Source: SP197 sp965242595 (GTDB lineage: Bacteria; Pseudomonadota; Alphaproteobacteria; SP197). Taken from it: DNA of 64,000 bases. The notes below the pieces were generated by a model that saw nothing but the letters and a program-made list of their open reading frames with translations, did no database searches and was not told the origin of the DNA. The stretch's first letter is position 1. Each line of letters opens with the position of its first letter. This document shows, piece by piece, positions 24,427-33,556 of the stretch. The DNA lies in assembly GCA_965242595.1 (NCBI GenBank), contig OZ251464.1, forward strand, positions 682,001 to 746,000, read 5' to 3'. A program made the translations under genes and the position numbers.

Positions 24427-26883
24427 ATGACAGGGCGGGCGAAAAGGGGAGGGGGCCGGCTGTTGCTGCGGGCGGGCCTGCTGATGCTGGCCCTGGGCGC
24501 GCTGGCCTGCGTCGTCGCCACGGCCGGCGCCCTCTATGCCTTTCACCGCTATGGGCGCGACCTGCCCGACCACCGCATGCTGGCCGGCTACGAGCCGCCG
24601 GTCGCCACCCGCATCTACGCGGCCGACGGCAGCCCGCTGGCGGAATTCGCGACGCAACGGCGCGCGTTCGTGCCGATCGAGGCCATCCCGCCGCTGCTGC
24701 GCCACGCCTTCCTGGCCGCCGAAGATCGCAGCTTTTACAGCCATTTCGGCATCGATCCGGTGGGTGTCGCCCGCGCGGCCATCGCCAATCTCGGCGCCAT
24801 CGGCCAGGGGCGGCGCCTGCAAGGGGCGTCCACCATCACCCAGCAGGTCGCCAAGAACTTCCTGCTCAGCAGCGAGGTGTCCTGGCAGCGCAAGATCAGG
24901 GAAGCGATCCTGGCCATCCGCATCGAGAACGCCCTCGACAAGGACCGCATCTTCGAACTCTATCTGAACGAGATCTATCTGGGCTTCGGCTCCTATGGCG
25001 TGGCGGCGGCGGCGCTGAACTATTTCGACAAGGCGCTGGACGAGCTGACGCTGGCCGAAGCGGCCTATCTGGCGGCCCTGCCCAAGGCGCCCAACAACTA
25101 TCACCCCACCAGGCGCCGCCAGGCGGCGATCGAACGGCGCAATTGGGTGATCGCGCGCATGGCCGAGGAGGGCTTCATCGGCGCGGACGAAGCGGCGGCG
25201 GCCCGGGGCGTGGAGCTGGCGGCGACCGGGCCCTCGTTCCGCCCCCGGGCCAGCGCCGCCTATGCCGTCGAGGAGGTCCGGCGCGAGATCGTCGCCCGCT
25301 ATGGCAGCCGGGCGCTCTACGAAGGCGGCCTTCATGTTCGCGCCACGGTCGATCCCCGTCTCCAGGATGCGGCCAGGCGCGCTCTGCGCGCGGGCCTTTC
25401 GCGCTACGACCGGCGCCATGGCTGGCGCGGCCCCCTGGCCAGGGTGGCGCCGGGCGACGACTGGGCGCGGATGCTGGACGGGCTGGATGTGCCGGGCGAT
25501 CTCGCTCCCTGGCGCATCGCCGTCGTGCTGGGCATGAACGATGCCGCCGCCGCCATCGGTTTCGCCGACGGTTCCACCGGCCTGATCCTGCTGGACGACA
25601 TGGCCTGGGCCCGGGCGCGCCTGAAGGATGGCCGGTTGGGGCCTGCCGTCGCGCGCCCGTCGGACGTGCTCGCCATCGGCGATGTGGTGCCGGTGGCCGC
25701 CCTGGGCGAGCAGCGGCGGCGGCGGTTGAAGGAGGGCGCCTCCGCCTGGGCGCTGCGCCAGCTGCCGGAGGTCTCCGGGGCCATCGTCGCCATGGACCCC
25801 CACAGCGGGCGCGTGCTGGCGATGGAGGGCGGCTTCAGCTTCGAAGCCAGCGAGTTCAACCGTGCCGTGCAGGCGCGGCGCCAGCCCGGCTCCGCCTTCA
25901 AGCCCATCGTCTATATGGCGGCCCTGGATCGGGGTTTCACGCCGGCCAGCATCGTCGAGGACGCCCCCTTCGTGTTCGATCCCGGCCCCGGCCAGCCGCT
26001 GTGGCGGCCGGTGAACTATTCGAACGAGTTCTTCGGCCCCACGCCGCTGCGCATCGGCATCGAAAAATCGCGCAACCTGATGACGGTGCGGCTCGCCAAC
26101 GCCGTCGGCCCGGACACCGTCGCCGCCTATGCGGCCGCCTTCGATCTGCGCGCCCCGGACGAACCCTTCTATCTGCCCATGGCGCTGGGCGCCGGCGAGA
26201 CCACCCTGCTGGCCATGACCACCGCCTATGCCATGATCGTCAATGGCGGCAAGCGGGTGGCCCCGGCCCTGGTGGAGCGCATCCAGGACCGCCACGGGCG
26301 CACCGTCTGGCGCCGTGACCTGCGCCTTTGCCAAGCCTGCAACGGCGTCGCCTGGCGCCCCGGCCTCGCGGTTCCCCGCCTGGGCGATCTCAACCAGCGC
26401 GTGATCGACCGGCGGACAGCCTATCAGATGGTCCATATCATGGCGGGCGTGGTCGAACGCGGCACCGGCAGGGCGCTGCGCGAGCTCGCCCGTCCGCTGG
26501 CCGGCAAGACGGGCACCACCAACGACAACCGCGACGCCTGGTTCATGGGCTTTGCGCCCGATCTCGCCATTGGCGTCTATGTCGGCTTCGATCGCCCGCG
26601 CAGCCTGGGCCGCCACGAGACCGGCGCCGCAGTGGCCCTGCCGGTGTGGAAGGCCTTCGCCACCGAGGCGCTGGCGGACACACCCATCGTTCCCTTCCGC
26701 ATCCCCCCCGGCATCCGCCTGGTGCGGGTCGATGCCGATCGCGGCCTGCTGCCGGGGGTGGCCACCGAACGGGTGATCGTGGAGGCCTTCCGCGCCGGCA
26801 GCGAGCCGGTCGAGCGCGCCGACGGCCCGGAACGGACGCCCGAACAGGCCGGGCGGGAGCTTTCGATTTCGGACGTCTATTAG
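24427..26883 (+). CDS. mrcA: Penicillin-binding protein 1A (bifunctional transglycosylase/transpeptidase)
   Basis: An 818-residue class A PBP that polymerises and cross-links peptidoglycan. One membrane helix (about 13-38) precedes the GT51 glycosyltransferase domain with catalytic Glu99 in LAAEDRSFYSHFGID and the QGASTITQQVAKN motif. An OB-like insertion (about 330-440) separates it from the transpeptidase, which shows SAFK (S489-K492) in RQPGSAFKPIVY, SRN in EKSRNLMT and KTGTTND. Length and order are standard. It is probably co-transcribed with the amidase gene upstream. Confidence 0.96.
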   Translation: MTGRAKRGGGRLLLRAGLLMLALGALACVVATAGALYAFHRYGRDLPDHRMLAGYEPPVATRIYAADGSPLAEFATQRRAFVPIEAIPPLLRHAFLAAEDRSFYSHFGIDPVGVARAAIANLGAIGQGRRLQGASTITQQVAKNFLLSSEVSWQRKIREAILAIRIENALDKDRIFELYLNEIYLGFGSYGVAAAALNYFDKALDELTLAEAAYLAALPKAPNNYHPTRRRQAAIERRNWVIARMAEEGFIGADEAAAARGVELAATGPSFRPRASAAYAVEEVRREIVARYGSRALYEGGLHVRATVDPRLQDAARRALRAGLSRYDRRHGWRGPLARVAPGDDWARMLDGLDVPGDLAPWRIAVVLGMNDAAAAIGFADGSTGLILLDDMAWARARLKDGRLGPAVARPSDVLAIGDVVPVAALGEQRRRRLKEGASAWALRQLPEVSGAIVAMDPHSGRVLAMEGGFSFEASEFNRAVQARRQPGSAFKPIVYMAALDRGFTPASIVEDAPFVFDPGPGQPLWRPVNYSNEFFGPTPLRIGIEKSRNLMTVRLANAVGPDTVAAYAAAFDLRAPDEPFYLPMALGAGETTLLAMTTAYAMIVNGGKRVAPALVERIQDRHGRTVWRRDLRLCQACNGVAWRPGLAVPRLGDLNQRVIDRRTAYQMVHIMAGVVERGTGRALRELARPLAGKTGTTNDNRDAWFMGFAPDLAIGVYVGFDRPRSLGRHETGAAVALPVWKAFATEALADTPIVPFRIPPGIRLVRVDADRGLLPGVATERVIVEAFRAGSEPVERADGPERTPEQAGRELSISDVY

Positions 26884-26971
26884 GCGTCTGGCGAGAATCG
26901 CCAGCGGGAAGCCGTTGACGCGGGCCGCCCCGGCCGCCACCTTGGCCCCGATCGCCGCCGAGAGCAGAACC

Positions 26972-28091
26972 ATGCGTTCCGAGATCGCCGACATCGCGCA
27001 GGGAATCGAAACCGGCCTCGCCCTCGTGCGGAGGCGTCTTTGACTGGGCGCATGCGCTCGCCCGTCTCGACGAGATCGAACGCAAGGCCCAGGACGCCGC
27101 GCTGTGGAGCGACCCCGACGCCGCCCAGGCCCTGATGCGCGAGCGCACCCGGCTGGGCGGGGCGGTGGCCACGGTGCGCGAGCTGGAAACGGCGCTGGCC
27201 GAGGGCGTCGAACTGGCGGCGCTGGCCGAAGACGAGGGCGACGACGAGCTGTTCGACGATTCCCTGGCCTCCCTCAGGCGGCTGGCCACCAGGGTGGAAA
27301 GGCTGCGCCTGGAAAGCCTGCTTTCGGGCGAGGCCGACGGCAACGATTGCTATCTCGGCGTCCATGCCGGTGCCGGCGGCACGGAAAGCCAGGATTGGGC
27401 CTGGATGCTGCTGCGCATGTACACCCGCTGGGCCGAGGGGCGCGGTTTCAGCGTGGAGGAGATGGAGGCCAGCCCGGGCGAGGAGGCCGGCATCAAATCG
27501 GCCACCGTCAAGCTGGGCGGCGCCTATGCCTATGGCTGGGCCAAGACCGAGGGCGGCGTCCATCGCCTGGTGAGAATCTCGCCCTTCGATTCGCAGGCCC
27601 GGCGCCACACCAGCTTCGCCCGCGTGGTGGTCTCGCCGGTGGTGGACGACAGCATCCGGATCGCCGTCGAAGACAAGGACGTCAGAGTCGATACCTACCG
27701 CTCGTCGGGGGCCGGCGGCCAGCACGTCAACAAGACCGACAGCGCCATCCGCATGACCCATATGCCCACCGGCATCGTCGTGCAGTGCCAGAACAACCGC
27801 TCGCAGCACCGCAACCGCGCCGAGGCGCTGGCGATGCTGAAATCGCGCCTCTATCAGCGCGAGCTGCAGCTGCGCGAGGAGCAGGCCCGGGCCGAGAACG
27901 CCGCCCGCAGCGACATCGGCTGGGGCCAGCAGATCCGCTCCTATGTGTTGCAGCCCTACCGTATGGTGAAGGATGTGCGCACCGGGGTGGAGACCAGCGA
28001 CACCGATGCGGTGCTGAACGGGGCGCTCGACGATTTCATCGCCATGGCCCTGGCCCAGCGCGTCGGCGGCGGGGATGGCGGTGTTTCCTAG
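26972..28091 (+). CDS. prfB: Peptide chain release factor 2, with programmed +1 frameshift
   Basis: RF2 recognises UGA and UAA. The zero frame runs 23 codons from ATG 26972 (MRSEIADIAQGIETGL...) to an in-frame TGA at 27041. The +1 frame then continues from GAC 27042 to TAG 28091, giving 372 residues, the normal RF2 length. The specificity tripeptide is SPF in VRISPFDSQ, and the peptidyl-tRNA hydrolysis motif is GGQ (248-250) in GAGGQHVNKTDSAI. Without the shift only a short peptide is made, which is the known autoregulatory circuit: scarce RF2 favours shifting. A simple ORF caller would start the gene too late, at 27135. Confidence 0.96.
27030..27044 (+). promoter_or_regulatory. prfB programmed +1 frameshift signal
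   Basis: A Shine-Dalgarno-like GGAGG (27030-27034), a three-base spacer, then the slippery CTT followed by TGA C (27038-27044). Spacing and composition match the E. coli prfB recoding site (AGGGGG, three bases, CTT TGA C). Confidence 0.95.
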
Positions 28092-28175
28092 GCGCCAGGC
28101 GAATTGCGCGCCCGCGCCAGCCGGCTTATAGTGCGCGGCGATATCCGGGCCACGCGACGACGGGACGCCAACACC

Positions 28176-28529
28176 ATGAACGACCCGAACACCATGAACA
28201 TCGAAGAGCGCAAGCAGGGCGAGGTCGCGGTCGTCTCCCTGGATGGCCGTCTCGACGGCTTCACCGCGCCCGAACTCGAAAAGACCGTCCGGGCGGCGGT
28301 CGAGCGCGGCGATACCCGCGTGCTGCTGGAATGCGCGCGGATGAGCTATATCAGCAGCGCCGGCCTGCGCGCCCTGCTGGTGGGCGCCAGGCAGTGCGAG
28401 CAGAACGGCGGCAAGCTGGTCATCGCCGCCCTGCAGCCCGCCTGCCACGCGGTCATGGAGGCCAGCGGCTTCCTGAACGTCATCGATTGCCACGACAGCA
28501 GCGAAGCCGCCCTGGCGGCGCTGTCGTGA
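28176..28529 (+). CDS. STAS-domain anti-sigma factor antagonist
   Basis: A 117-residue single-domain STAS protein of the SpoIIAA/RsbV type. In partner-switching systems the unphosphorylated form binds an RsbW-like kinase and frees its target. The conserved phosphorylation segment is YISSAGLRALL, with Ser60/Ser61 as candidate sites, preceded by the strand VAVVSLDGRLDGFTAPELE. I chose the ATG at 28176, where the domain begins; an in-frame ATG at 28104 would add an Arg-rich extension. It is followed 47 bases later by the GPP34 gene and faces an RsbW-type ATPase gene at 29266, a plausible partner. Confidence 0.92.
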   Translation: MNDPNTMNIEERKQGEVAVVSLDGRLDGFTAPELEKTVRAAVERGDTRVLLECARMSYISSAGLRALLVGARQCEQNGGKLVIAALQPACHAVMEASGFLNVIDCHDSSEAALAALS

Positions 28530-28576
28530 CCCGCGCCATGCGCTGCCTGAACCTCGAGCCTGACGGATAAGCCCCC

Positions 28577-29230
28577 ATGCTGACCTTCGCCGAAGAGATC
28601 CTGGTGCTGCTTCTGGACGATGAAGACGGTGTCCTGCTGCCGGTCGGCAAGACGGCGCTGGATTGCGCGCTGGCGGGATCGGTCCTGATGGACCTGGCCT
28701 TCGCCAACCGCATCGACACCGACCCCGAACGGCTGATCGTCATCAGCCCGGAGCCCACCGGCAACGCCTCGCTGGACCGGGTGCTGAAGCATATCGTCGA
28801 CCACGGCAAGATCCAGGACACCAAGGCGTGGATCGAGGATCTCTCCAGCGAAGCCGGCACCATCCAGGAACACGCTCTGGCCAGCCTGGTGGCCCACGGC
28901 GTTCTGGAGCGCCAGGAGGAAAAGTTCCTGTGGGTGTTCCGCTCCCGCCGCTACCCGGTGATCGACGGGAAGGTGGAACAGGAGGCCAAAAAGCGCATCG
29001 CCGCCGTGTTGTTCTCCGACGAAATCCCCGACCCGCGCGACGTCGCGCTGATCGGTCTCGCCGATACCTGCAACATCCTGCAGACGGTGTTCGACAAAAA
29101 GGAGATCAAGCGCATCGCGCCCCGCATCGAACAGCTGCGCAAGATGGACCTGATCGGCAGCGAGGTCACGGGCGCCATCGCCGATATCGAACGCTCGATC
29201 ATGCTGGCGATGGCCTATCCCATGCGCTGA
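28577..29230 (+). CDS. GPP34 (GOLPH3/Vps74-like) family protein
   Basis: A 217-residue GPP34-domain protein, the bacterial relative of eukaryotic GOLPH3/Vps74, which binds phosphoinositides at Golgi membranes. The bacterial role is not established. Family features are the start LTFAEEILVLLLDDEDG, the segment DCALAGSVLMDLAFANRI, VAHGVLERQEEKFLWVF with RYPVIDG, and the helical C terminus. It is cytoplasmic, with no membrane span. Position directly behind a STAS gene suggests a signalling or stress circuit (inference). An 18-bp direct repeat covers the stop codon: CATGCGCTGAGCGCCGGG at 29221-29238 and again at 29239-29256. Confidence 0.9.
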   Translation: MLTFAEEILVLLLDDEDGVLLPVGKTALDCALAGSVLMDLAFANRIDTDPERLIVISPEPTGNASLDRVLKHIVDHGKIQDTKAWIEDLSSEAGTIQEHALASLVAHGVLERQEEKFLWVFRSRRYPVIDGKVEQEAKKRIAAVLFSDEIPDPRDVALIGLADTCNILQTVFDKKEIKRIAPRIEQLRKMDLIGSEVTGAIADIERSIMLAMAYPMR

Positions 29231-29265
29231 GCGCCGGGCATGCGCTGAGCGCCGGGAGGCCGGCC

Positions 29266-29715
29266 CTAGCCCTTGGCAGACGCCTCTTTCTGCGCCCGTT
29301 TGGTCAGCGTGACGATGTTGCGGCCGTCGCTGTAGCGGTGTTCGAAGCTGTCCATCATCCGGCCCACCAGAAAGATGCCGAGGCCGCCGATGGGCCGGGC
29401 CTGAAGCGGGGCGTCGGTGTCGGGCACCGGGGCGCTGGCGGGTTCGAACGGGACGCCGTCGTCGCTGATCTCGACGACGATGACGCCGTCTTCCAGGCGC
29501 AGCGCGATGTCGATGTCGTGCTGGCCGTCGTCCTCATAGCCATAGCTGATGGTGTTGGTCAGAAGCTCATCCAGCGACAGGTTGACGGCATAGGCGATGG
29601 CGGGCGCTATGCCGTGCCGGGCGCAGAAGGCATCGACTTCGCCCGCGACCACCGCGAGTTCCCGCAGATCGTTGGTAAGCGAGATGTCCAGGCTGGGCGG
29701 ATGCACTGTCGTCAA
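29266..29715 (-). CDS. RsbW-type anti-sigma factor / serine kinase (HATPase_c_2)
   Basis: A 149-residue GHKL ATPase of the RsbW/SpoIIAB class, which phosphorylates STAS antagonists and sequesters a partner such as a sigma factor. The N box is LSLDELLTNTISYGYED (Glu50, Asn54), the G1 box is EISDDGVPFEP (about 83-92), and the G2 box is GGLGIFLV (110-117). No sigma factor gene is in the window. It is convergent with the STAS-GPP34 pair, separated by only 35 bases, so it is not in the same transcript. Confidence 0.92.
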   Translation of the reverse strand: MTTVHPPSLDISLTNDLRELAVVAGEVDAFCARHGIAPAIAYAVNLSLDELLTNTISYGYEDDGQHDIDIALRLEDGVIVVEISDDGVPFEPASAPVPDTDAPLQARPIGGLGIFLVGRMMDSFEHRYSDGRNIVTLTKRAQKEASAKG

Positions 29716-29834
29716 CCTCGAGGTTCACCCGGATGGGGCCTCTTCGCCGTCATGTCCCATGTCCGCGCGCTCGGCACCGCGGCGCCATCATGGCCGCAGG
29801 CGAAAGACAACGCAACCCCGCCTGCCACCCTTGC

Positions 29835-30242
29835 TCACCCGCCCGGCCGATCCCAGTCGACGCCCACCAGCAGGCAGCCGGTTTCGCTGCGCGAGTTGTG
29901 GCGGCTGCCGGGGCGATAGCTACAGACATCGCCCGCCTTCAGCACCGTGCCGTCGCTTTCGATCAGCTCGCCCTCGAGGATCATGAACTCCTCCATGCAG
30001 GCATGGGTGTGCGGGATGGTGCTGGCGCCCGGTTCCATGCGGATCAGATAGACGCCGCGCCGCGTCGCCGCATCGTAGCTGATGCGCAGCTGCGCCATCT
30101 CCGGCTGGAGAGGCCCGTCCAGGTCGTAGGGCTCCCACGCCGCCTCGTGGATGTTGACGACGCGCCTGGATGCGCTCTCCCCGGATGTCTTCCCCCCAGA
30201 CGCGCTTCCCCCAGACGCGCTTCCCCCAGGCACACTTCCCAT
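29835..30242 (-). CDS. Cupin-domain protein (ChrR-like)
   Basis: A 135-residue single cupin. Motif 1 is seen in PGASTIPHTHACMEEFMILEG (two His plus Glu metal ligands), and motif 2 in YRPGSRHNSRSETGC. The upstream segment WEPYDLDGPLQPEMAQLRIS resembles anti-sigma ChrR cupin domains and related sensors or enzymes. The ATG at 30242 adds a Gly/Ser-rich leader encoded by 15-bp repeats, which may be translated but is not part of the fold. It is divergent from the acyl-CoA dehydrogenase gene, 121 bases away. Catalytic or sensory role not assignable. Confidence 0.8.
   Translation of the reverse strand: MGSVPGGSASGGSASGGKTSGESASRRVVNIHEAAWEPYDLDGPLQPEMAQLRISYDAATRRGVYLIRMEPGASTIPHTHACMEEFMILEGELIESDGTVLKAGDVCSYRPGSRHNSRSETGCLLVGVDWDRPGG
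30197..30240. repeat. Three 15-bp tandem repeats in the cupin N-terminal region
   Basis: The unit CAGACGCGCTTCCCC occurs at 30197 and 30212 exactly, then degenerate at 30227. On the cupin strand it encodes five-residue Gly-Ser-Ala-Ser-Gly repeats. Probably replication slippage in a flexible leader. Confidence 0.8.
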
Positions 30243-30363
30243 AACGGCCTCCGCTTTCTGTGCGCCGAACATGGCCCGCCCCGCGCTGTGGTGCAAGACG
30301 GTGCCGCCTTGCGCGCCGCGCCCTGCCCGCCGCACAGTAGCCGCCCCTTTCGGAGCCACCGCC

Positions 30364-32682
30364 ATGGCCTATCCGCTGCCCCCTGCCGCCCGCCAATGGC
30401 AGAAGACCATGCGGGCCTTCGTCGACGAACGGCTGCTGCCCTGGGAGGTGGAGGCCGAGATGAACGACGGCGCCATCCCCCAGCACGATTATGAGGCGAT
30501 CTTCGCCGCCAGCCGGGCGCTGGGCCTTCATTTCCCCTCGCTGCCACAAGAGGGCGGCGGGGCCGGCCTGACCAGGCTGGAGGTCGCGGTCATCCAGGAA
30601 CAGCTCGGGCGGGCTACCAACGGCCTGTGGGGCTGTTATCACGATCTTTCGCCCTTCCTCTACCACACCGCCAATCGCCACCAGATGGCGCGCTATGTCG
30701 GGCCGGCCGTCGCCCAGGGCCGGCGCGTCGCCTATGCCATCACCGAACCCGGCGCCGGCAGCGATGTCTCCGCCATTGCGGCAACCGCCACCAGGGACGG
30801 CAACGGCTATCTTCTGAACGGCGTCAAGCTGCACGTCACCGGGGCCAACCTTTCCGACTGGATCGTCTTCCAGGCCAGGCTGGAGGACGGCAGCCACGGC
30901 CTGTTCTATGTCGACAAGCAGGCCGAAGGCGTCCAGACACTGGCCACGCCGCGCTACATGCACAACTTCCGCAGCCACCACCCGTCGATGAAGTTCGAAA
31001 ATGTGCGCGTGACCGCCGACGACCGCATCGACCCGTCGGGCGACGGCCTGGCCTGGACCTATGACTGGTTCCGCCAGGAACGGCTGAAGATCGCCGCCCG
31101 CTGCTGCGGCGCCGCCTCGCGGCTGATCGACGAGGCCACCGCCTTCGCCCGCGCCCGGGTGCAGTTCGGCCGCCCCATCTGGGACAATCAGGCGATCCAG
31201 TTCCCGCTGGCCGACAGTCTGGTGGAGCTGTGGGCCGGGCGGCTGATGACCTACGCCACCGCCGCCGCCATGGACGGCGGCGAAGACGCGAAGGTGCTGC
31301 ACGCACGCTGCGCCATGGCCAAGCTGTTCTGTTCCGAGTTCGCCCATCGCACGGCCGATCGCGCCGTGCAGATCTTCGGCGGGCGCGGCTATATGCGCGA
31401 AAATGTGGCCGAACGCTTCTACCGCGAGCTGCGGGTGGACCGCATCTGGGAAGGCACCAGCGAGATCCAGCGCCTGATCGTCGCCCGCAGCCTGCTGAAG
31501 CGCGGCAGCGAGGCGCTGATCGGCGGCGGCGAATGCGAGGCGGCCGCGGCCTGGCACCGCAAGCTGCGCCCGCTGGTGGAAAAGGAGCTCATCCCCTGGG
31601 AGCGTCATGCCGAAGAACATGACGGCCACATCCCCCCGGAGGTGAAGGAAAAGCACCGCCGCCTGGCCAGGGCCATGGGCCTGTGGCTCCCCCAGGTGCC
31701 GAAAGAACATGGCGGCGGCGGCTTCACCACCGCCGAGGTGGCGGCGGTGCAAGAAGAGATCGGGCGCGTCACCAACGGCGTCGGCTGGTGCTATCACGAT
31801 GTTTCGCCCTTCCTGGTCAAAACGGCCACCCCCTGGCAGCGGGAGGCCTATGTCGGGCCACTGCTGGCCGGCCGGCGCAACGAGTGCTACGCCATCACCG
31901 AGGAAGAGGCGGGCAGCGATGTGGACGCCATCCGGGCCACCGCCCGCAGGCGCGGCAACGGTTTCGTCCTCGATGGCGTGAAATGGCATGTCACCGGCTT
32001 CAACCACGCCGATATCGTGGTCTTCCAGGCCAGAATGGAGGATGGCCGCCACGGCCTGTTCTACGTCGATGCCGACGCGCCGGGGGTCGAAGTGGTGCGC
32101 GTGCCGGCCTACAGCCACAGCTACCCTTCCCATCACGCCATCCTGCGCTTCACCGCCGTGGAGGTCACCGCCGATGCTCTGATCGATGCCGAGGGCGAGG
32201 GGCTGCAATGGACCTATGAATGGTTCCGCCAGGAAAGGCTGGGGATCGCCGCCCGCTGCTGCGGGGCCGCCTCGCGGCTGATCGACGAGGCCACCGCCTT
32301 CGCCCGCACCCGGGTGCAGTTCGGCCGCCCCATCGTCGAAAACCAGGCCATCGCCTTCATGCTGGCCGACAGCCTGGTAGAGCTGTGGGCCGGGCGGCTG
32401 ATGGTCCGCCGCCTGGCCCAGGCCATCGATTCGGGCGAAGATGTGAAGGTGCAGCACGCCATGTGCGCCATGGCCAAGCTCTATTGTTCCGAGATGGCGA
32501 ACCGGGTGGCCGACCGCGCCGTCCAGATCTTCGGCGGCCTCGGCTATATGCGCGAAAACGTGGCCGAACGCTTCTACCGCGAACTGCGGGTGGACCGCAT
32601 CTGGGAAGGCACCAGCGAGATCCAGCGCCTGATCGTCGCCCACAGCCTCGCCCGGCGGGGCCAGGATGCCCTGATCGGCTGA
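30364..32682 (+). CDS. Double acyl-CoA dehydrogenase: two tandem full-length domains in one chain
   Basis: 772 residues made of two complete acyl-CoA dehydrogenase units in tandem (about 1-385 and 386-772). These FAD enzymes introduce the alpha-beta double bond in acyl-CoA. Both halves carry the flavin segment (AITEPGAGSDVSAI / AITEEEAGSDVDAI), ARVQFGRPI / TRVQFGRPI, QIFGG.GYMRENVAERFYREL and IWEGTSEIQRLIVA, with the catalytic-Glu equivalents at E363 and E748. The repeat period is exactly 1155 bp at both ends that I measured, and long stretches are almost identical in DNA. Most bacterial relatives are a single 380-residue unit forming tetramers. The glycerophosphodiesterase gene follows eight bases later. 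Confidence 0.93.
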   Translation: MAYPLPPAARQWQKTMRAFVDERLLPWEVEAEMNDGAIPQHDYEAIFAASRALGLHFPSLPQEGGGAGLTRLEVAVIQEQLGRATNGLWGCYHDLSPFLYHTANRHQMARYVGPAVAQGRRVAYAITEPGAGSDVSAIAATATRDGNGYLLNGVKLHVTGANLSDWIVFQARLEDGSHGLFYVDKQAEGVQTLATPRYMHNFRSHHPSMKFENVRVTADDRIDPSGDGLAWTYDWFRQERLKIAARCCGAASRLIDEATAFARARVQFGRPIWDNQAIQFPLADSLVELWAGRLMTYATAAAMDGGEDAKVLHARCAMAKLFCSEFAHRTADRAVQIFGGRGYMRENVAERFYRELRVDRIWEGTSEIQRLIVARSLLKRGSEALIGGGECEAAAAWHRKLRPLVEKELIPWERHAEEHDGHIPPEVKEKHRRLARAMGLWLPQVPKEHGGGGFTTAEVAAVQEEIGRVTNGVGWCYHDVSPFLVKTATPWQREAYVGPLLAGRRNECYAITEEEAGSDVDAIRATARRRGNGFVLDGVKWHVTGFNHADIVVFQARMEDGRHGLFYVDADAPGVEVVRVPAYSHSYPSHHAILRFTAVEVTADALIDAEGEGLQWTYEWFRQERLGIAARCCGAASRLIDEATAFARTRVQFGRPIVENQAIAFMLADSLVELWAGRLMVRRLAQAIDSGEDVKVQHAMCAMAKLYCSEMANRVADRAVQIFGGLGYMRENVAERFYRELRVDRIWEGTSEIQRLIVAHSLARRGQDALIG

Positions 32683-32689
32683 CGCGCCC

Positions 32690-33412
32690 ATGGACGCTTT
32701 GCCGCCCGTCATAGGCCATCGCGGCGCGGCCGCCCAGGCGCCGGAAAACACCCTGGCGGGCCTTGCCCGGGCGGCCGAGCTGGGCTGTTCCTGGGTCGAG
32801 TTCGATGTTCGCCTGGCGGCCGACGGCATCCCGGTCCTCCTCCACGACCGCAGCCTGGCGCGCACCGCCGGCCTGAACGCCACGATCGACGAGGTGCCAT
32901 GCCGGCGCCTGGCGACGCTGGATGCCGGCAGCCATGCCGGCCCTTTCTGGGCGGGCGAGCGCATCCCGACCCTGGCCCAGGCCCTCGACGCCTGCCGGGT
33001 GCTGGGGCTGGTCCCAGCGATCGAGATCAAGGCGACGGCGGGCGATGGCTGGGCGGCGGCGGGCGCGGTGGCGCGCATCCTGCGCCGGCGCTGGGCGGGC
33101 CGGCGGGCGCTGGTGACCAGCTTCAGCCTGCGCGCCCTCTACCGCATGCGCCTGGCGGCATGGCGCATGCCGCTGGCCTTGCCGATGGCGCCGCGTCTGC
33201 GTCGCTTCTGGCGCCTCCATATGCGCCTTCTGGGCTGCGTATCCGTCCACGTCCCGTCCGCCCTGGCGACGCCCGCCCTGATCGCTTGGGCAAAGCGGCG
33301 GCGCAAGAGCATCGCGGTCTTCACCGTGAACGATCCGGACGAGGCCCGGCGCCTGCTCGCCGCCGGCATCGACAGCGTTATCAGCGACGACCCGGAACGG
33401 CTGGGGCTCTGA
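32690..33412 (+). CDS. ugpQ: Glycerophosphodiester phosphodiesterase
   Basis: A 240-residue GDPD TIM-barrel enzyme that hydrolyses glycerophosphodiesters to glycerol-3-phosphate and an alcohol. The catalytic and metal residues are visible in VIGHRGAAAQAPENT (His10), VEFDVR (Glu37, Asp39) and VLLHDRSL (His52), with the C-terminal AVFTVNDPDEARRLLAAGID segment typical of UgpQ. No signal peptide is seen, so it is cytoplasmic. It is very probably co-transcribed with the double acyl-CoA dehydrogenase; both may take part in lipid turnover. Confidence 0.94.
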   Translation: MDALPPVIGHRGAAAQAPENTLAGLARAAELGCSWVEFDVRLAADGIPVLLHDRSLARTAGLNATIDEVPCRRLATLDAGSHAGPFWAGERIPTLAQALDACRVLGLVPAIEIKATAGDGWAAAGAVARILRRRWAGRRALVTSFSLRALYRMRLAAWRMPLALPMAPRLRRFWRLHMRLLGCVSVHVPSALATPALIAWAKRRRKSIAVFTVNDPDEARRLLAAGIDSVISDDPERLGL

Positions 33413-33556
33413 ACGGCTGCGCCGGGGGCGCATGAAGGCTGCGCCGCCGCGCCGGCACCCGCCCGGCGCCCGGTCGCAAGCCGGGAAGGACCGGCGCCGG
33501 CGTCGCTTCGCTCCAGGCGGCCCATGGCGGGCGGGATGCCGCCATGGGCCGGATCG

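Noticed and set aside
22753..26994. Minus-strand open frame of 1413 codons
   Set aside because: It lies opposite the amidase and PBP1a genes, which have full motif support. High GC leaves few stop codons in antisense frames.
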